Origin: Rugalucina vietnamica
Lineage: Eukaryota > Mollusca > Bivalvia > Lucinida > Lucinidae
Reading direction: 5' to 3'
Length of the DNA: 64,000 bases
NCBI GenBank assembly: GCA_964017185.1
Contig: OZ024880.1
Location: forward strand, 48,293,337-48,357,336
Shown here: piece by piece, positions 1 through 11,499 of the stretch
How the letters are laid out: each line of letters opens with the position of its first letter
Numbering within the stretch: position 1 is the stretch's first letter
The notes under the pieces: model-generated
What the model was told of the DNA's origin: nothing
Database searches by the model: none
The model's input: the letters and a program-made list of their open reading frames with translations, nothing else
Position numbers and translations under genes: made by a program

Positions 1-1403
1 CTATCGAAAATGGAATTTTTTGACACCCCCATGACATTGGGGCCCTGGCTACCCATCTCATCCTCTTTCAATTCCTGATGAGACATGCCACATACTTGTA
101 TATACTATACATCTATGTCGTAGTACTAGCGGCTTCCTGGCACAAGAGCTAGTTTGGGAGCAGGAAACCTATAACTCTCGAAAATGGAATTTTTGTCACC
201 CCCCCCCCATGACATTGGGGGCCCTGGCTACCCATCTCATCCTCTTTCAATCCTGATGAGACTTGCCACATACTTGTATATAACATATACATTTATCACA
301 GTACTAGCGGCTTCCTGGCACAAGAGCTAGTTTCGGAGCAGTAGACCTAGAAGTGTCGAAAATAGCCAATTCTGTACAGGAAAATATGACCCTAGAGCCG
401 TTGGGGGGCCTGGCTACCCTCCTCATCCTCTTTCAATCCTTATGAGACTTGACACATACATTCATATATCATATACCTTTATTGCAGTATAAGCGGCTTT
501 CTGGCACAAGAGCTAGTTTGGGAGCAAGATACCGAGACATATCGAAAATAATTTTTTGCACCCCCCTCTGACATAGTGGGGGGTCTGGCTACCCATCTCA
601 TCCTCTTTCAATCCTGATGAGACTTGCCGCATACTTGTATATACTATACATCTATGTCGTAGTACTAGCGGCTTCCTGGCACAAGAGCTAGTTTGGGAGC
701 AGGAGACTGAAAACTATCGAAAATGGAATTTTTTGACACCGCCATGACATTGGGGGCCCTGGCTACCCATCTCATCCTCTTTCAATCCTGATGAGACTTG
801 CCACATACTTGTATATACTATACATCTATGTCGTAGTACTAGCTGCTTACTGGCACAAGAGCTAGTTTGGGAGCAGGAGACCGAAAACTCTCGAAAATGG
901 AATTTTTTGACACCCCCATGACATTGGGGGCCCTGGCTACCCATCTCATCCTCTTTCAATCCTGATGAGACTTGCCACATACTTGTATATACTATACCTC
1001 TATGTCGTAGTACTAGCGGCTTCCTGGCACAAGAGCTAGTTTGGGAGCAGGAAACCGAAAACTCTCGAAAATGGAATTTTTGACACCCCCCCCCCCATGA
1101 CATTGGGGGCCCTGGCTACCCATATCATCCTCTTTCAATCCTGATGAGACTTGCCACATACTTGTATATACTATACATCTTTGTCGCAGTACTAGCTGCT
1201 TCCTGGCACAAGAGCTAGTTTGGGAGCGGGAGACCGAAAACTATCGAAAATGGAATTTTTTGACACCCCCATGACATTGGGGGCCCTGGCTACCCATCTC
1301 ATCCTCTTTCAATCCTGATGAGACTTGCCACATACTTGTATATACTATACATCTATGTCGTAGTACTAGCGGCTTTCTGGCACAAGAGCTAGTTTGGGAG
1401 CAG

Positions 1404-4400
1404 GAGACGGAAAACTATCGAAAATGGAATTTTTTGACACCCCCATGACATTGGGGGCCCTGGCTACCCATCTCATCCTCTTTCAATCCTGATGAGACTT
1501 GCCTCATACTTGTATATACTATACATCTATGTCGTAGTACTAGCGGCTTCCTGGCACAAGAGCTAGTTTGGGAGCAGGAGACCGAAAACTATCGAAAATG
1601 GAATTTTTTGACACCCCCATGACATTGGGGGCCCTGGCTACCCATCTCATCCTCTTTCAATCCTGATGAGACTTGCCACATACTTGTATATACTATACAT
1701 CTATGTCGTAGTACTAGCGGCTTCCTGGCACAAGAGCTAGTTTGGGAGCAGGAGACCGAAAACTATCGAAAATGGAATTTTTTGACACCCCCATGACATT
1801 TGGGGCCCTGGCTACCCATCTCATCCTCTTTCAATCCTAATGAGACTTGCCACATACTTGTATATACTATACATCTATGTCGTAGTACTAGCGGCTTCCT
1901 GGCACAAGAGCCAGTTTGGGAGCAGGAGACCAAAAACTCTCGAAAATGGAATTTTTGACACCCCCATGACATTGGGAGCCCGGGCTACCCATCTCATCCT
2001 CTTTCAATCCTGATGAGACTTGCCACATACTTGTATATACTATACATCTATGTCGTAGTACTAGCGGCTTCCTGGCACAATAGCTACAGCTCCGTTTCAT
2101 AAGTTTAGTACATACCGAATTGTTTCATAAGTAATGGCATAGCAGTACTAGTACTTGAATCTTGTCCAAATTTAATTGGGTGTTTGCAGATTTAAACAGA
2201 TATCGCTATGCCAAACCTAATACATAGCCCTATTCACTGATTGTAACATTTTAGATTTTGATTGATTCATAAATAGATAATAGCACATAAAATATGATAA
2301 AAGAAATAACACAATTTCTGTGACACGATATCAATATTAACACTGATTTCTCACACTAGAGAAAAATTTGAACTAAAAATTTAGTATTCCAATAAAATAA
2401 AAGAGCTTCGAGTAGACAACACCTTACATAATATTTGGTCTACCCTATGTACAGTCGAGGTTATCGAAGCTTGAAATCTTGCATCTTGCAATACTGCCTT
2501 ACCTTGTTTGGACTGTCTTTTTGTCATTTGTATCCCAGTACCTTTTCGAGTGGCATCCTTGGGATCAAATATTTACATGCAACTGTTTGACCAGTGTTAT
2601 TTGTAAATACAACCGATTGTGTGTGTTATTATGTATCAAACGCTTACTGATTGTATAATATAATGTACCAGAGCTAGTAGGGTGCAATAGTTTAAGCTTC
2701 AATAAACTTGAATATACACAGGGTAGACCAAATATTATGCCAGGTGTAGTCTACCGGGCAATATGCCAATTTAACAATATAATATGTTTTTGGTTAAACC
2801 TGTCATGAATGGTATGACATCATTGTTAATGTTGATATTTGTATCCCAGAAGTTATGATATTTTGCTTGTCATTTTAATGGGTTACAATTTATAAATTAA
2901 TCGATCAAAATCTAAAATGTTACAATCAGTGCATAGCTTTATGTATTAGGTTTGACACAGCGAAATCCGTTTTAATCTGGAAACATCCAATAAAATTTGG
3001 CTAAGATTCAAGTACTGGTACTGCTATGCCATTACTTATGAAACAAATCGGTATGTACTTAACTTATGAAACGGAGCTGTAGTTTGGGAGCAGGAAACCG
3101 AAAACTCTCGAAAATGGAATTTTTGACACCCACCATGACATTGGGGGCCCTGGCTACCCATCTCATCCTCTTTCAATCCTGATGAGACTTGCCACATACT
3201 TGTATATACTATACATCTATGTCGTAGTACTAGCGGCTTCCTGGCACAAGAGCTAGTTTGGGAGCAGGAGACGGAAAACTATCGAAAATGGAATTTTTGA
3301 CACCCCCCATGACATTGGGGGCCCTGGCTACCCATCTCATCCTCTTTCAATCCTAATGAGACTTGCCACATACTTGTATATACTATACATCTATGTCGTA
3401 GTACTAGCGGCTTCCTGGCACAAGAGCTAGTTTGGGAGCAGGAGACGGAAAACTATCGAAAATGGAATTTTTTGACACCCCCATGACATTGGGGGCCCTG
3501 GCTACCCATCTCATCCTCTTTCAATCCTGATGAGACTTGCCACATACTTGTATATACTATACATCTATGTCGTAGTACTAGCGGCTTCCTGGCACAAGAG
3601 CTAGTTTGGGAGCAGGAGACCGAAAACTATCGAAAATGGAATTTTTTGACACCCCCATGACATTGGGGGCCCTGGCTACCCATCTCATCCTCTTTCAATC
3701 CTGATGAGACTTGCCACATACTTGTATATACTATACATCTATGTCGTAGTACTAGCGGCTTCCTGGCACAAGAGCTAGTTTGGGAGCAGGAGACCGAAAA
3801 CTATCGAAAATGGAATTTTTTGACACCCCCATGACATTTGGGGCCCTGGCTACCCATCTCATCCTCTTTCAATCCTAATGAGACTTGCCACATACTTGTA
3901 TATACTATACATCTATGTCGTAGTACTAGCGGCTTCCTGGCACAAGAGCTAGTTTGGGAGCAGGAGACCAAAAACTCTCGAAAATGGAATTTTTGACACC
4001 CCCATGACATTGGGAGCCCGGGCTACCCATCTCATCCTCTTTCAATCCTGATGAGACTTGCCACATACTTGTATATACTATACATCTATGTCGTAGTACT
4101 AGCGGCTTCCTGGCACAATAGCTAGTTTGGGAGCAGGAAACCGAAAACTCTCGAAAATGGAATTTTTGACACCCACCATGACATTGGGGGCCCTGGCTAC
4201 CCATCTCATCCTCTTTCAATCCTGATGAGACTTGCCACATACTTGTATATACTATACATCTATGTCGAAGTACTAGCGGCTTCCTGGCACAAGAGCTAGT
4301 TTGGGAGCAGGAGACGGAAAACTATCGAAAATGGAATTTTTTGACACCCCCCATGACATTGGGGGCCCTGGCTACCCATCTCATCCTCTTTCAATCCTAA

Positions 4401-4484
4401 TGAGACTTGCCACATACTTGTATATACTATACATCTATGTCGTAGTACTAGCGGCTTCCTGGCACAAGAGCTAGTTTGGGAGCA
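1404..4484. repeat. Six-unit higher-order duplication in the satellite
   Basis: Private variants recur at a constant offset. Variants left of the inserted transposon (GACGGAAAACTATCG at 1407, GACATTTGGGG near 1794, GGGAGCCCGGGC near 1974, CACAATAGCTA at 2076) reappear 2038 bp later. Those right of it (GACACCCACC near 3124, TCCTAATGAG near 3351) reappear 1043 bp later. Removing the 993-bp insert and its 2-bp duplication makes both offsets 1043 bp, or six 174-bp units. So 1404-2086 plus 3082-3441 is one copy and 3442-4484 is the other. Unequal exchange is the simplest origin. Confidence 0.85.
2087..3079. mobile_element. Foldback DNA transposon, TA target duplication (Tc1/mariner-like, non-autonomous)
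   Basis: A 993-bp block interrupts the satellite and is flanked by TA (2085-2086 and 3080-3081). Its ends are inverted copies beginning CAGCTCCGTTTCATAAG. The inverted similarity runs inward for nearly 400 bp per side, including a shared ATAATATTTGGTCTACCCT segment near 2429 (direct) and its complement near 2717. Most of the element can therefore fold on itself. No open frame of useful length lies inside, so it is non-autonomous. A TA duplication is typical of the Tc1/mariner superfamily; that placement is inference. Confidence 0.88.
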
Positions 4485-5345
4485 GGAGACGGAAAACTAT
4501 CGAAAATGGAATTTTTTGACACCCCCCATGACATTGGGGGCCCTGGCTACCCATCTCATCCTCTTTCAATCCTGATGAGACTTGCCACATACTTGTATAT
4601 ACTATACATCTATGTCGTAGTACTAGCGGCTTTCTGGCACAAGAGCTAGTTTGGGAGCAGGAGATCGAAAACTCTCGAAAATGGAATTTTTGTCACCCCC
4701 CATGACATTGGGATCCCTGGCTACCCATCTCATCCTCTTTCAGTCCTGATGAGACTTGCCACATACTTGTATATACTATGCATCTATGTCGTAGTTCTAG
4801 CGGCTTCCTGGCACAAGAGCTAGTTTGGGAGCAGTAGACCAAAAACTGTCGAAAATGGAATTTTTTGACACCCCCATGACATTTGGGGCCCTGGCTACCC
4901 ATCTCATCCTCTTTCAATCCTGATGAGACTTGACACAAAACTTCATAGGACATATATCTATATTCAAGCATAAGCGGCTTGCTGGCACAAGAGCTGGTTT
5001 GGGAGCAGGAGACCGAGGAATATAAAAAAAACCGCATTTTAGACACCCCCTCTGACTTTTGGCGCCCTGACTACCCTTCGGATCCTCTTTTAATCCTGAT
5101 TAAACTTGCCACAAACCTTCATAGAACATTTATCTATATCGCAGTATAAGCGACTTGCTGGCACAAGAGCTGGATTCGGAACAGTATCTCGAGAAATATG
5201 GAAAGAAGCATTTTTGACCCCCCCCCCTCTGACTTTTGGCGCCCTGACTACTGAGACTTACCACAAACCTTCATACAACATGTATCTATATTGCAGTATA
5301 AGCTGCTTGCCTAAACAAGAGCTAGTACGGGAGCAGGAGTTGTTT

Positions 5346-5450
5346 TGACATGAACCACTTTTACTGGGCAGGTCCAGATGAAATTTTCATCCAACTTTTT
5401 TTTTCTTCTGCTAGATGAAATTTTCACCGGATGAAATTTTCATCCAACTT
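5346..5450. repeat. Short direct repeat at satellite edge
   Basis: The block ATGAAATTTTCATCCAACTT occurs twice (about 5377-5396 and 5431-5450) around a T-rich spacer. It lies between the satellite edge and the first copy of dispersed family A. The sequence at 5350-5375 resembles part of dispersed family B. Confidence 0.6.
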
Positions 5451-6774
5451 GACGCCGGTTCGTAAGCCGAGTGAGCAGCTATTTCGCAATAGGCGGCCAC
5501 TCAATTACCCGAACTCAACTAAAATATTAAAACATAAGGTTCAAACAACACAAACGACTCCAAAACATATAACAAAAAGAACCACAACAGAAGTATCGCC
5601 TTGGAACGATCAGCAATATGACATTACTGGGTGTGGGCTTAAACCGGTTTTACAGGCGCCTAACCTCACCCTCATCTTCTGCAATGGTTCACAGCATTTA
5701 GTTGGTTGTTCGGTCATCGCGGTGAATCTCTAACTAGTTAATGAATCACCAAGGATAAACAAATATATCATGATAACCACCATGAGGTATCAAAAACGAG
5801 GACACAGATTAAGTAAGTGCCCAACGATTGAGATCCCTGGGCGCCAAACACCTTACTGATAAAGTAAAAGTAGGCAACGATCAGGAAAAGGCGCAATCGA
5901 GGTAGGAAAAAAATTAACAATCAGGTATTTATACCATGAAAACACGCCGTAAGCCGAATGAGCAGCTATTTTCCCAATAGGTGGCCACTCAGTTACCAAA
6001 AACTTAACTTGAAATATTATTTAAGTAGTGTCGACTATTTTTGACACAAAAAAAAAAACATACAAATATTTGCAACATGACAAGGTACAAGAAGGCAACG
6101 ATCAGGAAAAGGCGCAATAAAGAGTCTCCCATTCCAAAAACCGAGGTGGGAAAAACTAAATTAACAATCAGGTACTTATACCATGAAAACATATCGTAAG
6201 CCGAATAAGCAGCTATTTCAATAGGTGGCCACTCAATAACATAAACTTAACTAAAAATATGAAAACATACATAAGACGCCAACAGCACAAAAAATTTAAA
6301 CACCAAAACATAAAACAAAAAGAACCACCACAGAAGTATCGCCTTGGAACGATCAGTAACACAAAATTACTGGCGGGCTTAATTAAATCTATTTTACAAG
6401 TACGTAACCTCACGCTCAGCTTCTGTAGTGGTTCACAACATTTAGTTATGTGTTCGGTCCTCGTGGTGAATATCTAACAAGTCAATGAATCATCATGGAC
6501 AAACAAATGAAACATAATAAACATCCTGATGAATCAAAGGAGGTTATGGCCATGTAAAATTGATTTAAGCCCGCCAGTAATTTTATATTACTGATCGTTC
6601 CAAGGCGATACTTCTGTGGTGATTCTTTTCGTTTTATGTCTTGGTGTTTAAAATGTTTGTGTTGTTGGCGCCTTATGCATGTTTCATATATTAAGTTATG
6701 TTTAGCTAACTGAGTGGCCACCTATTGGGAAAATAGCTGCTCATTCGGCTTACGATATGTTTTCATGGTATAAG
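5451..6774. repeat. Cluster of dispersed repeat family A, partly as inverted pair
   Basis: Family A is named here for this window. Its hallmarks are a block around AGTGGCCACCTATTGGGAAA, then GCTGCTCATTCGGCTTACG, and a right part ending CTTGTACCTTTT. Three complement-oriented segments lie at about 5451-5860, 5870-6000 and 6080-6480, and one forward segment at about 6560-6774. The stretches 6176-6385 and 6565-6774 are inverted copies of about 210 bp that could form a long stem. Better preserved copies are at 12316-12770 and 44680-45278. No coding capacity or terminal inverted repeat is evident, so the class is unknown. Confidence 0.8.
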
Positions 6775-6779
6775 TCACA

Positions 6780-7420
6780 CTGGTATAGGCAAACGCATCG
6801 GCTAAATAGGCTATCACATAGTATATGGCAGAGGTACACCATGCCGGGGATTTTTGTAGACATATATTTTCTGAAAGCCAGTACCCTAAGCTACTAAATG
6901 CCGCTTGTTAGCACTCTGAATGCTGGGGCTTTATCGTGCCAGAGCGTGTTACGTACGTTACCGATGTATTATTTTTAAATTCAAGCTGCTAAGGGGATCA
7001 CCAAAATTTATGACAAAAAGCAAATATTTGACAAGAACTTTACCTTGAGATATGTAGCAGAGATGTTATCTAATCTAACAGGACCAAATTCAATAATATT
7101 CAGATACCATGACGACTGGTACAGTAGAAGTAACGTAAATAACCTGTGTAATTTGGCATATCCACCGTGTTTCATTTCTTATAGAATATAGCTTAGACAA
7201 AATATCAAAATGCATTTTATATTATCGTTATCTACAGTCCTTGCCCTTTAAAATGACATATAGCAGAGCTCTCTGTGACCTTCCATCACTCCATAGATGC
7301 TGATTGTCTTCCCCTACCCCCATTTAAATATTATGCCCATTAATAACCATGCCCCAGCAGAAACAGAACAAAGACACTTCCTTTTCCTGAACAACATCCC
7401 AGTTTTCGACTTCCATAGGT
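6780..7420. repeat. Segment with inverted, diverged partner at 11280-11440
   Basis: The complement of about 6838-6990 aligns with about 11282-11425. Shared landmarks include CAGAGTGCT, GGCTTTCAGAAAA and TACAAAAATCCCCGGCATGG in the same order. The two copies lie about 4.5 kb apart in opposite orientation, so they could be decayed ends of one large element or two independent copies. The rest of this stretch shows no gene. Confidence 0.6.
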
Positions 7421-7524
7421 ATTAAAAGCACACGAAAAATCAACAACAGACCATGCTTCATGATAACTGTAGCATATTTTACGTAATGTCATGGTAACGT
7501 ACGTAACAATTTTGTGTTTTCACT

Positions 7525-7915
7525 TAAGAAATGAATTTCATTTTTCTGGTGTTCATGGAGCTATGAACCGCAGTGGGTCGCGTGCAAAGTGAATGAACCA
7601 CGAAGGGGTTCATGTAAGCTTTGCTAGCGACCCACTGCGGTTCATAGCTCCATGAACAACAGAAAAATTAAACTCATTGCTTATATTTACATTCATTTCT
7701 CTCTATCGCTTGTTGAAAAAAATCACCAAGGCGGTCACAGTTAATCTACACACAGTGTGTGTTCAAACAGCGGAACGGCGTCGACGTTTACAACGTCCAA
7801 TCAGATTGGCGAGATTCATGTTTTTTGACGTCAAGTTTGGATTACGTCACGTCGCGTGACACAATATTGTTCATGGAAGTATGAACACAGATGAACATCT
7901 AATGGTTCATATTAT
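7525..7915. mobile_element. Putative palindromic non-autonomous insertion
   Basis: This block is present in one copy of a local duplication and absent from the other. It contains the strong hairpin at 7551-7657. Exact ends and target duplication cannot be set by eye. A related motif (TGAACCGCAGTGG, then ACACGAAGGG) recurs near 9244, which suggests a dispersed family. Confidence 0.5.
7551..7657. repeat. Perfect 31-bp inverted repeat with nested stems
   Basis: The arms 7551-7581 and 7627-7657 are perfect complements over 31 bp, beginning GTTCATGGAGCTATGAACCG. The 45-nt loop contains two further complementary pairs, GCAAAG with CTTTGC and ATGAACC with GGTTCAT. The 107-bp block could extrude almost entirely as one hairpin. 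Confidence 0.9.
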
Positions 7916-8388
7916 AGAATTATATACTTCTATGATTAAATGCAGATTATCATTTTTCTTTCACAGTTATTTCAAATTAGAAAATTAAATTTATTGAATA
8001 TCTGTCTAAAAGGTAATAAAAACATACAAAAATCAACTACAGACCATGCTTCATGATAACGGTAACATACTTTACGCAATGGCATGGTAACGTACGTAAT
8101 AATTTGTATTTTCTCTATAGAATCAAAAACTTATAATTTATAGCAGATTATCATTCTTCTCCCATAATTATTTCAATTACTAAATTAAATTTACTGAATA
8201 TCTGTTCTAAAAACGAAAGAAAGGAGAGCCAAAAGGGCAACAATCGCTCATCTGATAACAATTAAGTCTGACAAGGATTAAATCAGTAACAGAAATGGAA
8301 TAAAATTTATTTACTGCGGTTCTATTCTGCTAAAATACAAATTAATTAAAGCTTATTTGCGTATTCACATTATTGTATAATTCTATTA

Positions 8389-8530
8389 TGATCGTAGAAG
8401 ACTCACGTCACTGATTTACCGTTATAAATCTGAATGACTTGCCTGTTGCGATTGGTCAAATACATTCACTTCCTTCATAATGTTAATGGTAAATCTGTGA
8501 CGTCAGTCTACTATGATTGGTATAATATAT
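8389..8530. mobile_element. Small MITE-like inverted repeat
   Basis: The left part near 8390-8435 (GACTCACGTCACTGATTTACC) and the right part near 8488-8525 (GGTAAATCTGTGACGTCAGT) are imperfect inverted copies of about 30-35 bp around a short core. The size and layout fit a MITE. The target duplication was not resolved. Confidence 0.5.
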
Positions 8531-8585
8531 TATACGTATCAAATGGACCATAAAGTGAAGGCTCTAAAGAACATTATATTTGCAG

Positions 8586-8960
8586 AGTGAGCAGCTATTT
8601 CACTGTAGATGGCCATACAATTACCTGAACTTAACTTAACTACTTCTATGTGACTTCAGAAATCACACCAAAACCTAAAACAAATACATGTAGGACCACA
8701 AAAGAAACACAACCTTGGGAAGTTTGTGAATCAATGTAAAATTGTGTACACATGTGGATTTGTTTATAAAATGCATCCATTCTTTCCCAAAAACCGAAAA
8801 CTACACCACAGATACAGCCTGCTCTATGTTTTCTAAGTATTAGCGCCTAATTGTCAATTTAAGTTTGTTTGTTTTTTCTACCTCGGTTTTTAGAGTGTGA
8901 ATTTCTTTCTGATTGCGCCTTTTCCTGATCATTGCCTACTTGTACCATTTTAGGATCCCA
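8586..8960. repeat. Family A fragments in both orientations
   Basis: A diverged complement-oriented piece lies at about 8590-8735. A forward piece at about 8850-8955 carries TTGCGCCTTTTCCTGATC and ends CTTGTACC. The arrangement echoes the inverted pair at 6176-6774. Confidence 0.6.
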
Positions 8961-9235
8961 GCTGAAACTACTGACTGACTGATTATCTGATTACTGGTTA
9001 ACAGCTCAGGTCTGAGCCTGTCCAGGAAAAGTGGTTAAGTCAAGCCATTCATACATATAAGTCTCAATGGTTTAGTTGGGTGGTTATACTTGAAGCAATT
9101 TTCGGATGTCATGACGTCATAATTTTGGGAATAAGTCCCATAAAATGGAGGCAACGTCCCGACATGACCATAGCTGTTGACTGAGACGCCAAGCATCAAT
9201 TCAAACAAACAAAGAAACTTTGGAGCAAAAGAAAA
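8961..9235 (-). repeat. Dispersed repeat family B
   Basis: Family B is named here for this window. Its minus-strand hallmark is TTGATGCTTTACGTCCCAGT, followed by GTCATGTCGGGACGTTGCCTCCATTTTATGG-type sequence and, farther on, ATGACATCC and AACCACTTTTCCTGG. This copy reads on the minus strand. Other copies are at 32945-33010 (minus) and at 42896-43085, 44239-44325 and 49737-50040 (plus). It is probably the body of a SINE or other short non-coding element; no tRNA-like head was seen. Confidence 0.6.
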
Positions 9236-9290
9236 CTGCCAGATGAACCGCAGTGGACTGAGCGAGACACACGAAGGGTCAGGCCCCAGC

Positions 9291-10261
9291 CTAGCCTACT
9301 TTAACACTATTTCCAGACATGCCAAAATCAGTCATGGGAATTTTCATTCCTGACATACATATGAACATGTACTTCTTACAGAAGTTTAAATAAGATATTG
9401 AAGGTACTATAGATAGGCCACGCTTACAAATTCACCATCTTAGGTGTAACATGTTAGGGCAGCTTATGCCGTAGTTCAAAGGAGATGCGATCAAAGATAT
9501 AACCGCTAGAGTGACCATAGTACATTCACCCATTAATATTATACATTGTCATGGAAACCGGAGTTCTATTCTGATCTGGTTCTTCCTTATGCATTTAAAC
9601 TGCAGAACTGTATCCGTCTAAATAAAATACATGTAGATTGTGGTATCGCAGACAGTAAATGCGCAAAATGACAAATTTTCGTGATAAAGAGGGCAGCTTT
9701 TAAGTGTTTTATGTCCCATAACCACTATGGTCGCTTGCTACGATTGTTTTAAAGTGATGGTTTGGATTAAATTCTTGATGTTAGACGGTGTAGATATAAT
9801 ATATTTCATTTGCTGCCGTTTTTTGTTGTTGGCCATATACTTGTAGAAAATCCATGGTAAAGAAAGAATGCAACAGTTTTGACATAATAGAAGTAAATAA
9901 AGATATCATGCAAACCACACAAAAAATCCATCATATTAATCGATCCCTTGGGTTATGGTAAAAACACTACGCTGAATTACCTTGACATCAATCTTGACGT
10001 CAATAGACATATCTGCAAGACTCATTTTTATGTAGCTTCAACAAGTTTAGCCCTATAGTGCTTTGTTACGCACCAGCTGTAAGGCTATGTCACATAACCA
10101 TGACTAAAGTTAATGAACCCATCTTGCGTAGATATGACGGATATTGATTGTACTATTGTAACATCCAGTGAATTCCATGATCGATTGATTGATTGGAAGA
10201 CTGATTAGAATATAATGTAATGATGACCAGTAAACACTGACACCATTTTAGAGCCAAATTC
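9291..10261. other. No recognisable feature
   Basis: AT-rich sequence with no persuasive coding frame, no clear repeat and no RNA gene that I can support. Confidence 0.5.
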
Positions 10262-11060
10262 TGAAATCTGTGTTTTATTTTCGTTCACATTCATAAGCGT
10301 TTAGGAATCTCAGCCCTTATTGTATGGGTGAAATGACCTTCCGACACTTATCGTTATCTACGTTATCATATGACAAGACACTAGGCGACATATATTAAGG
10401 TGGCGTTGTGTTAGTATTAAGCTTGTAACCATTAAAACAATGTGATTTTAAACTGAAAATGCGTCACTGAATAGATTTGTTCCCCAATGGCACTTCAGGA
10501 AAGTATAATATGTATCTTCAAATATGTTTATGCCAAATACATATAATTATGTAGGCAAGCAAGAACGACACAAGTTTCACTCAACTGCATACAGTTGAAA
10601 ACAAAGTCCAAACATCGTTGGTCAAATAGTTTGGACAGCAGACTTACTTGCAAACACTAAACTCATTATTTCGAAGCCGCATCCTCACAATTTATTTCAC
10701 CTCAGCCCCCTGTATGAAGGGAATGTTCTTACGGTATATTGCCGTTGTCTATGTTACCAATGACAAACCACTTGGTAACAATAAATAAGGTGTCATTGGG
10801 TTATGATAAGTTTACCATTTAGACAATGCCAAGTTTTTACAAGAAATATATCGCTGAATTGTACTATTCCCCGGTGTCCCTTTGAAAATGAGTAAGTATG
10901 ATTTAGTTATACACGTAAATGTATGTATACATACTGACAAATGGGGACGACACAAGATTCAATATATGACATACAGCTGCAAACAAAGAACAATCTTTTG
11001 AGTAAACTAATTCGGATAACAGACTTAATTCAAAAATATTTCCACACAGTCAGTTTCTTT
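10262..11060. repeat. Diverged tandem duplication, unit about 385-400 bp
   Basis: Two old tandem copies share an ordered series of landmarks. These include TATCGTTATCTACGTTA near 10350 and its counterpart near 10745, AACGACACAAG near 10563 matching GACGACACAAG near 10946, and GGACAGCAGACTTACTT near 10632 matching the block near 11017. Open frames in the second copy and just after it have no recognisable protein similarity and are judged non-coding. Confidence 0.6.
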
Positions 11061-11499
11061 ATTTGCGTCAGAAATTCGATGTACTGTTTGTTCATATGGA
11101 ACGTCTACTACATATTTTGTTACATACGTTACCATATGTGGTACGATGAATTATGTTCATAGAAAAGCGCCTGTTTTAGCATATTTTTCTTATTTGCTAA
11201 TTTGTGTGTTTGTTTTAACACTAAACTTCAAAAAAAATATACCAAATGTTGATTTTATGGCGATTCTCATGAAATTGGCAACATGTCACTTACGTAACGC
11301 ATTCAAAAGGCCGCTACGTCCAAACGCCCCAACGGCCAGAGTGCTTACAAGTGTCATTTTGAAGGGAATTGGATGGGCTTTCAGAAAAGTATACCCTACA
11401 AAAATCCCCGGCATGGTGCACCAGGGTCTATTGGCTCCTCAACGTCTAAAAGCACAAACGTATATGCTAAAGAATTTCGAACGTACAGGCTAAAGAAGG

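Larger units (their letters stand above)
1..5345. repeat. Satellite array of about 174-bp units
   Basis: About 25 head-to-tail units of about 174 bp. The spacing was measured between successive TCGAAAATGG landmarks near 4, 178, 717, 891 and 1065. Each unit carries a GACATTGGGGGCCCTGGCTA block, a CTCATCCTCTTTCAATCCTG block and a GGCACAAGAGCTAGTTTGGG block. Units in the middle are nearly identical. Those at 350-545 and from about 4850 to 5345 are clearly diverged, as expected at array edges. Because 174 is a multiple of three, minus-strand frames stay open across neighbouring units, but no protein family is recognisable. The array is interrupted at 2087-3079 by a transposon. Confidence 0.95.
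7424..8215. repeat. Direct duplication of about 200 bp, one copy interrupted
   Basis: The block containing ACAGACCATGCTTCATGATAA, followed by ATGGTAACGTACGTAA, occurs at about 7440 and 8037. A downstream part with GCAGATTATCATT and TTTACTGAATATCTG follows both times. In the first copy the two parts are separated by about 390 bp (roughly 7525-7915); in the second they are almost contiguous. The second copy thus acts as an approximate empty site for the insertion in the first. Confidence 0.65.

Noticed and set aside
1..5345. Minus-strand frames of 60-129 codons in the satellite as a repeat-protein gene
   Set aside because: They arise because the 174-bp period is a multiple of three; start points are arbitrary, stops interrupt irregularly, and no signal peptide, domain or gene context is present.
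1..5345. CRISPR array
   Set aside because: The units are contiguous 174-bp monomers with no unique spacers, and the genome is eukaryotic.
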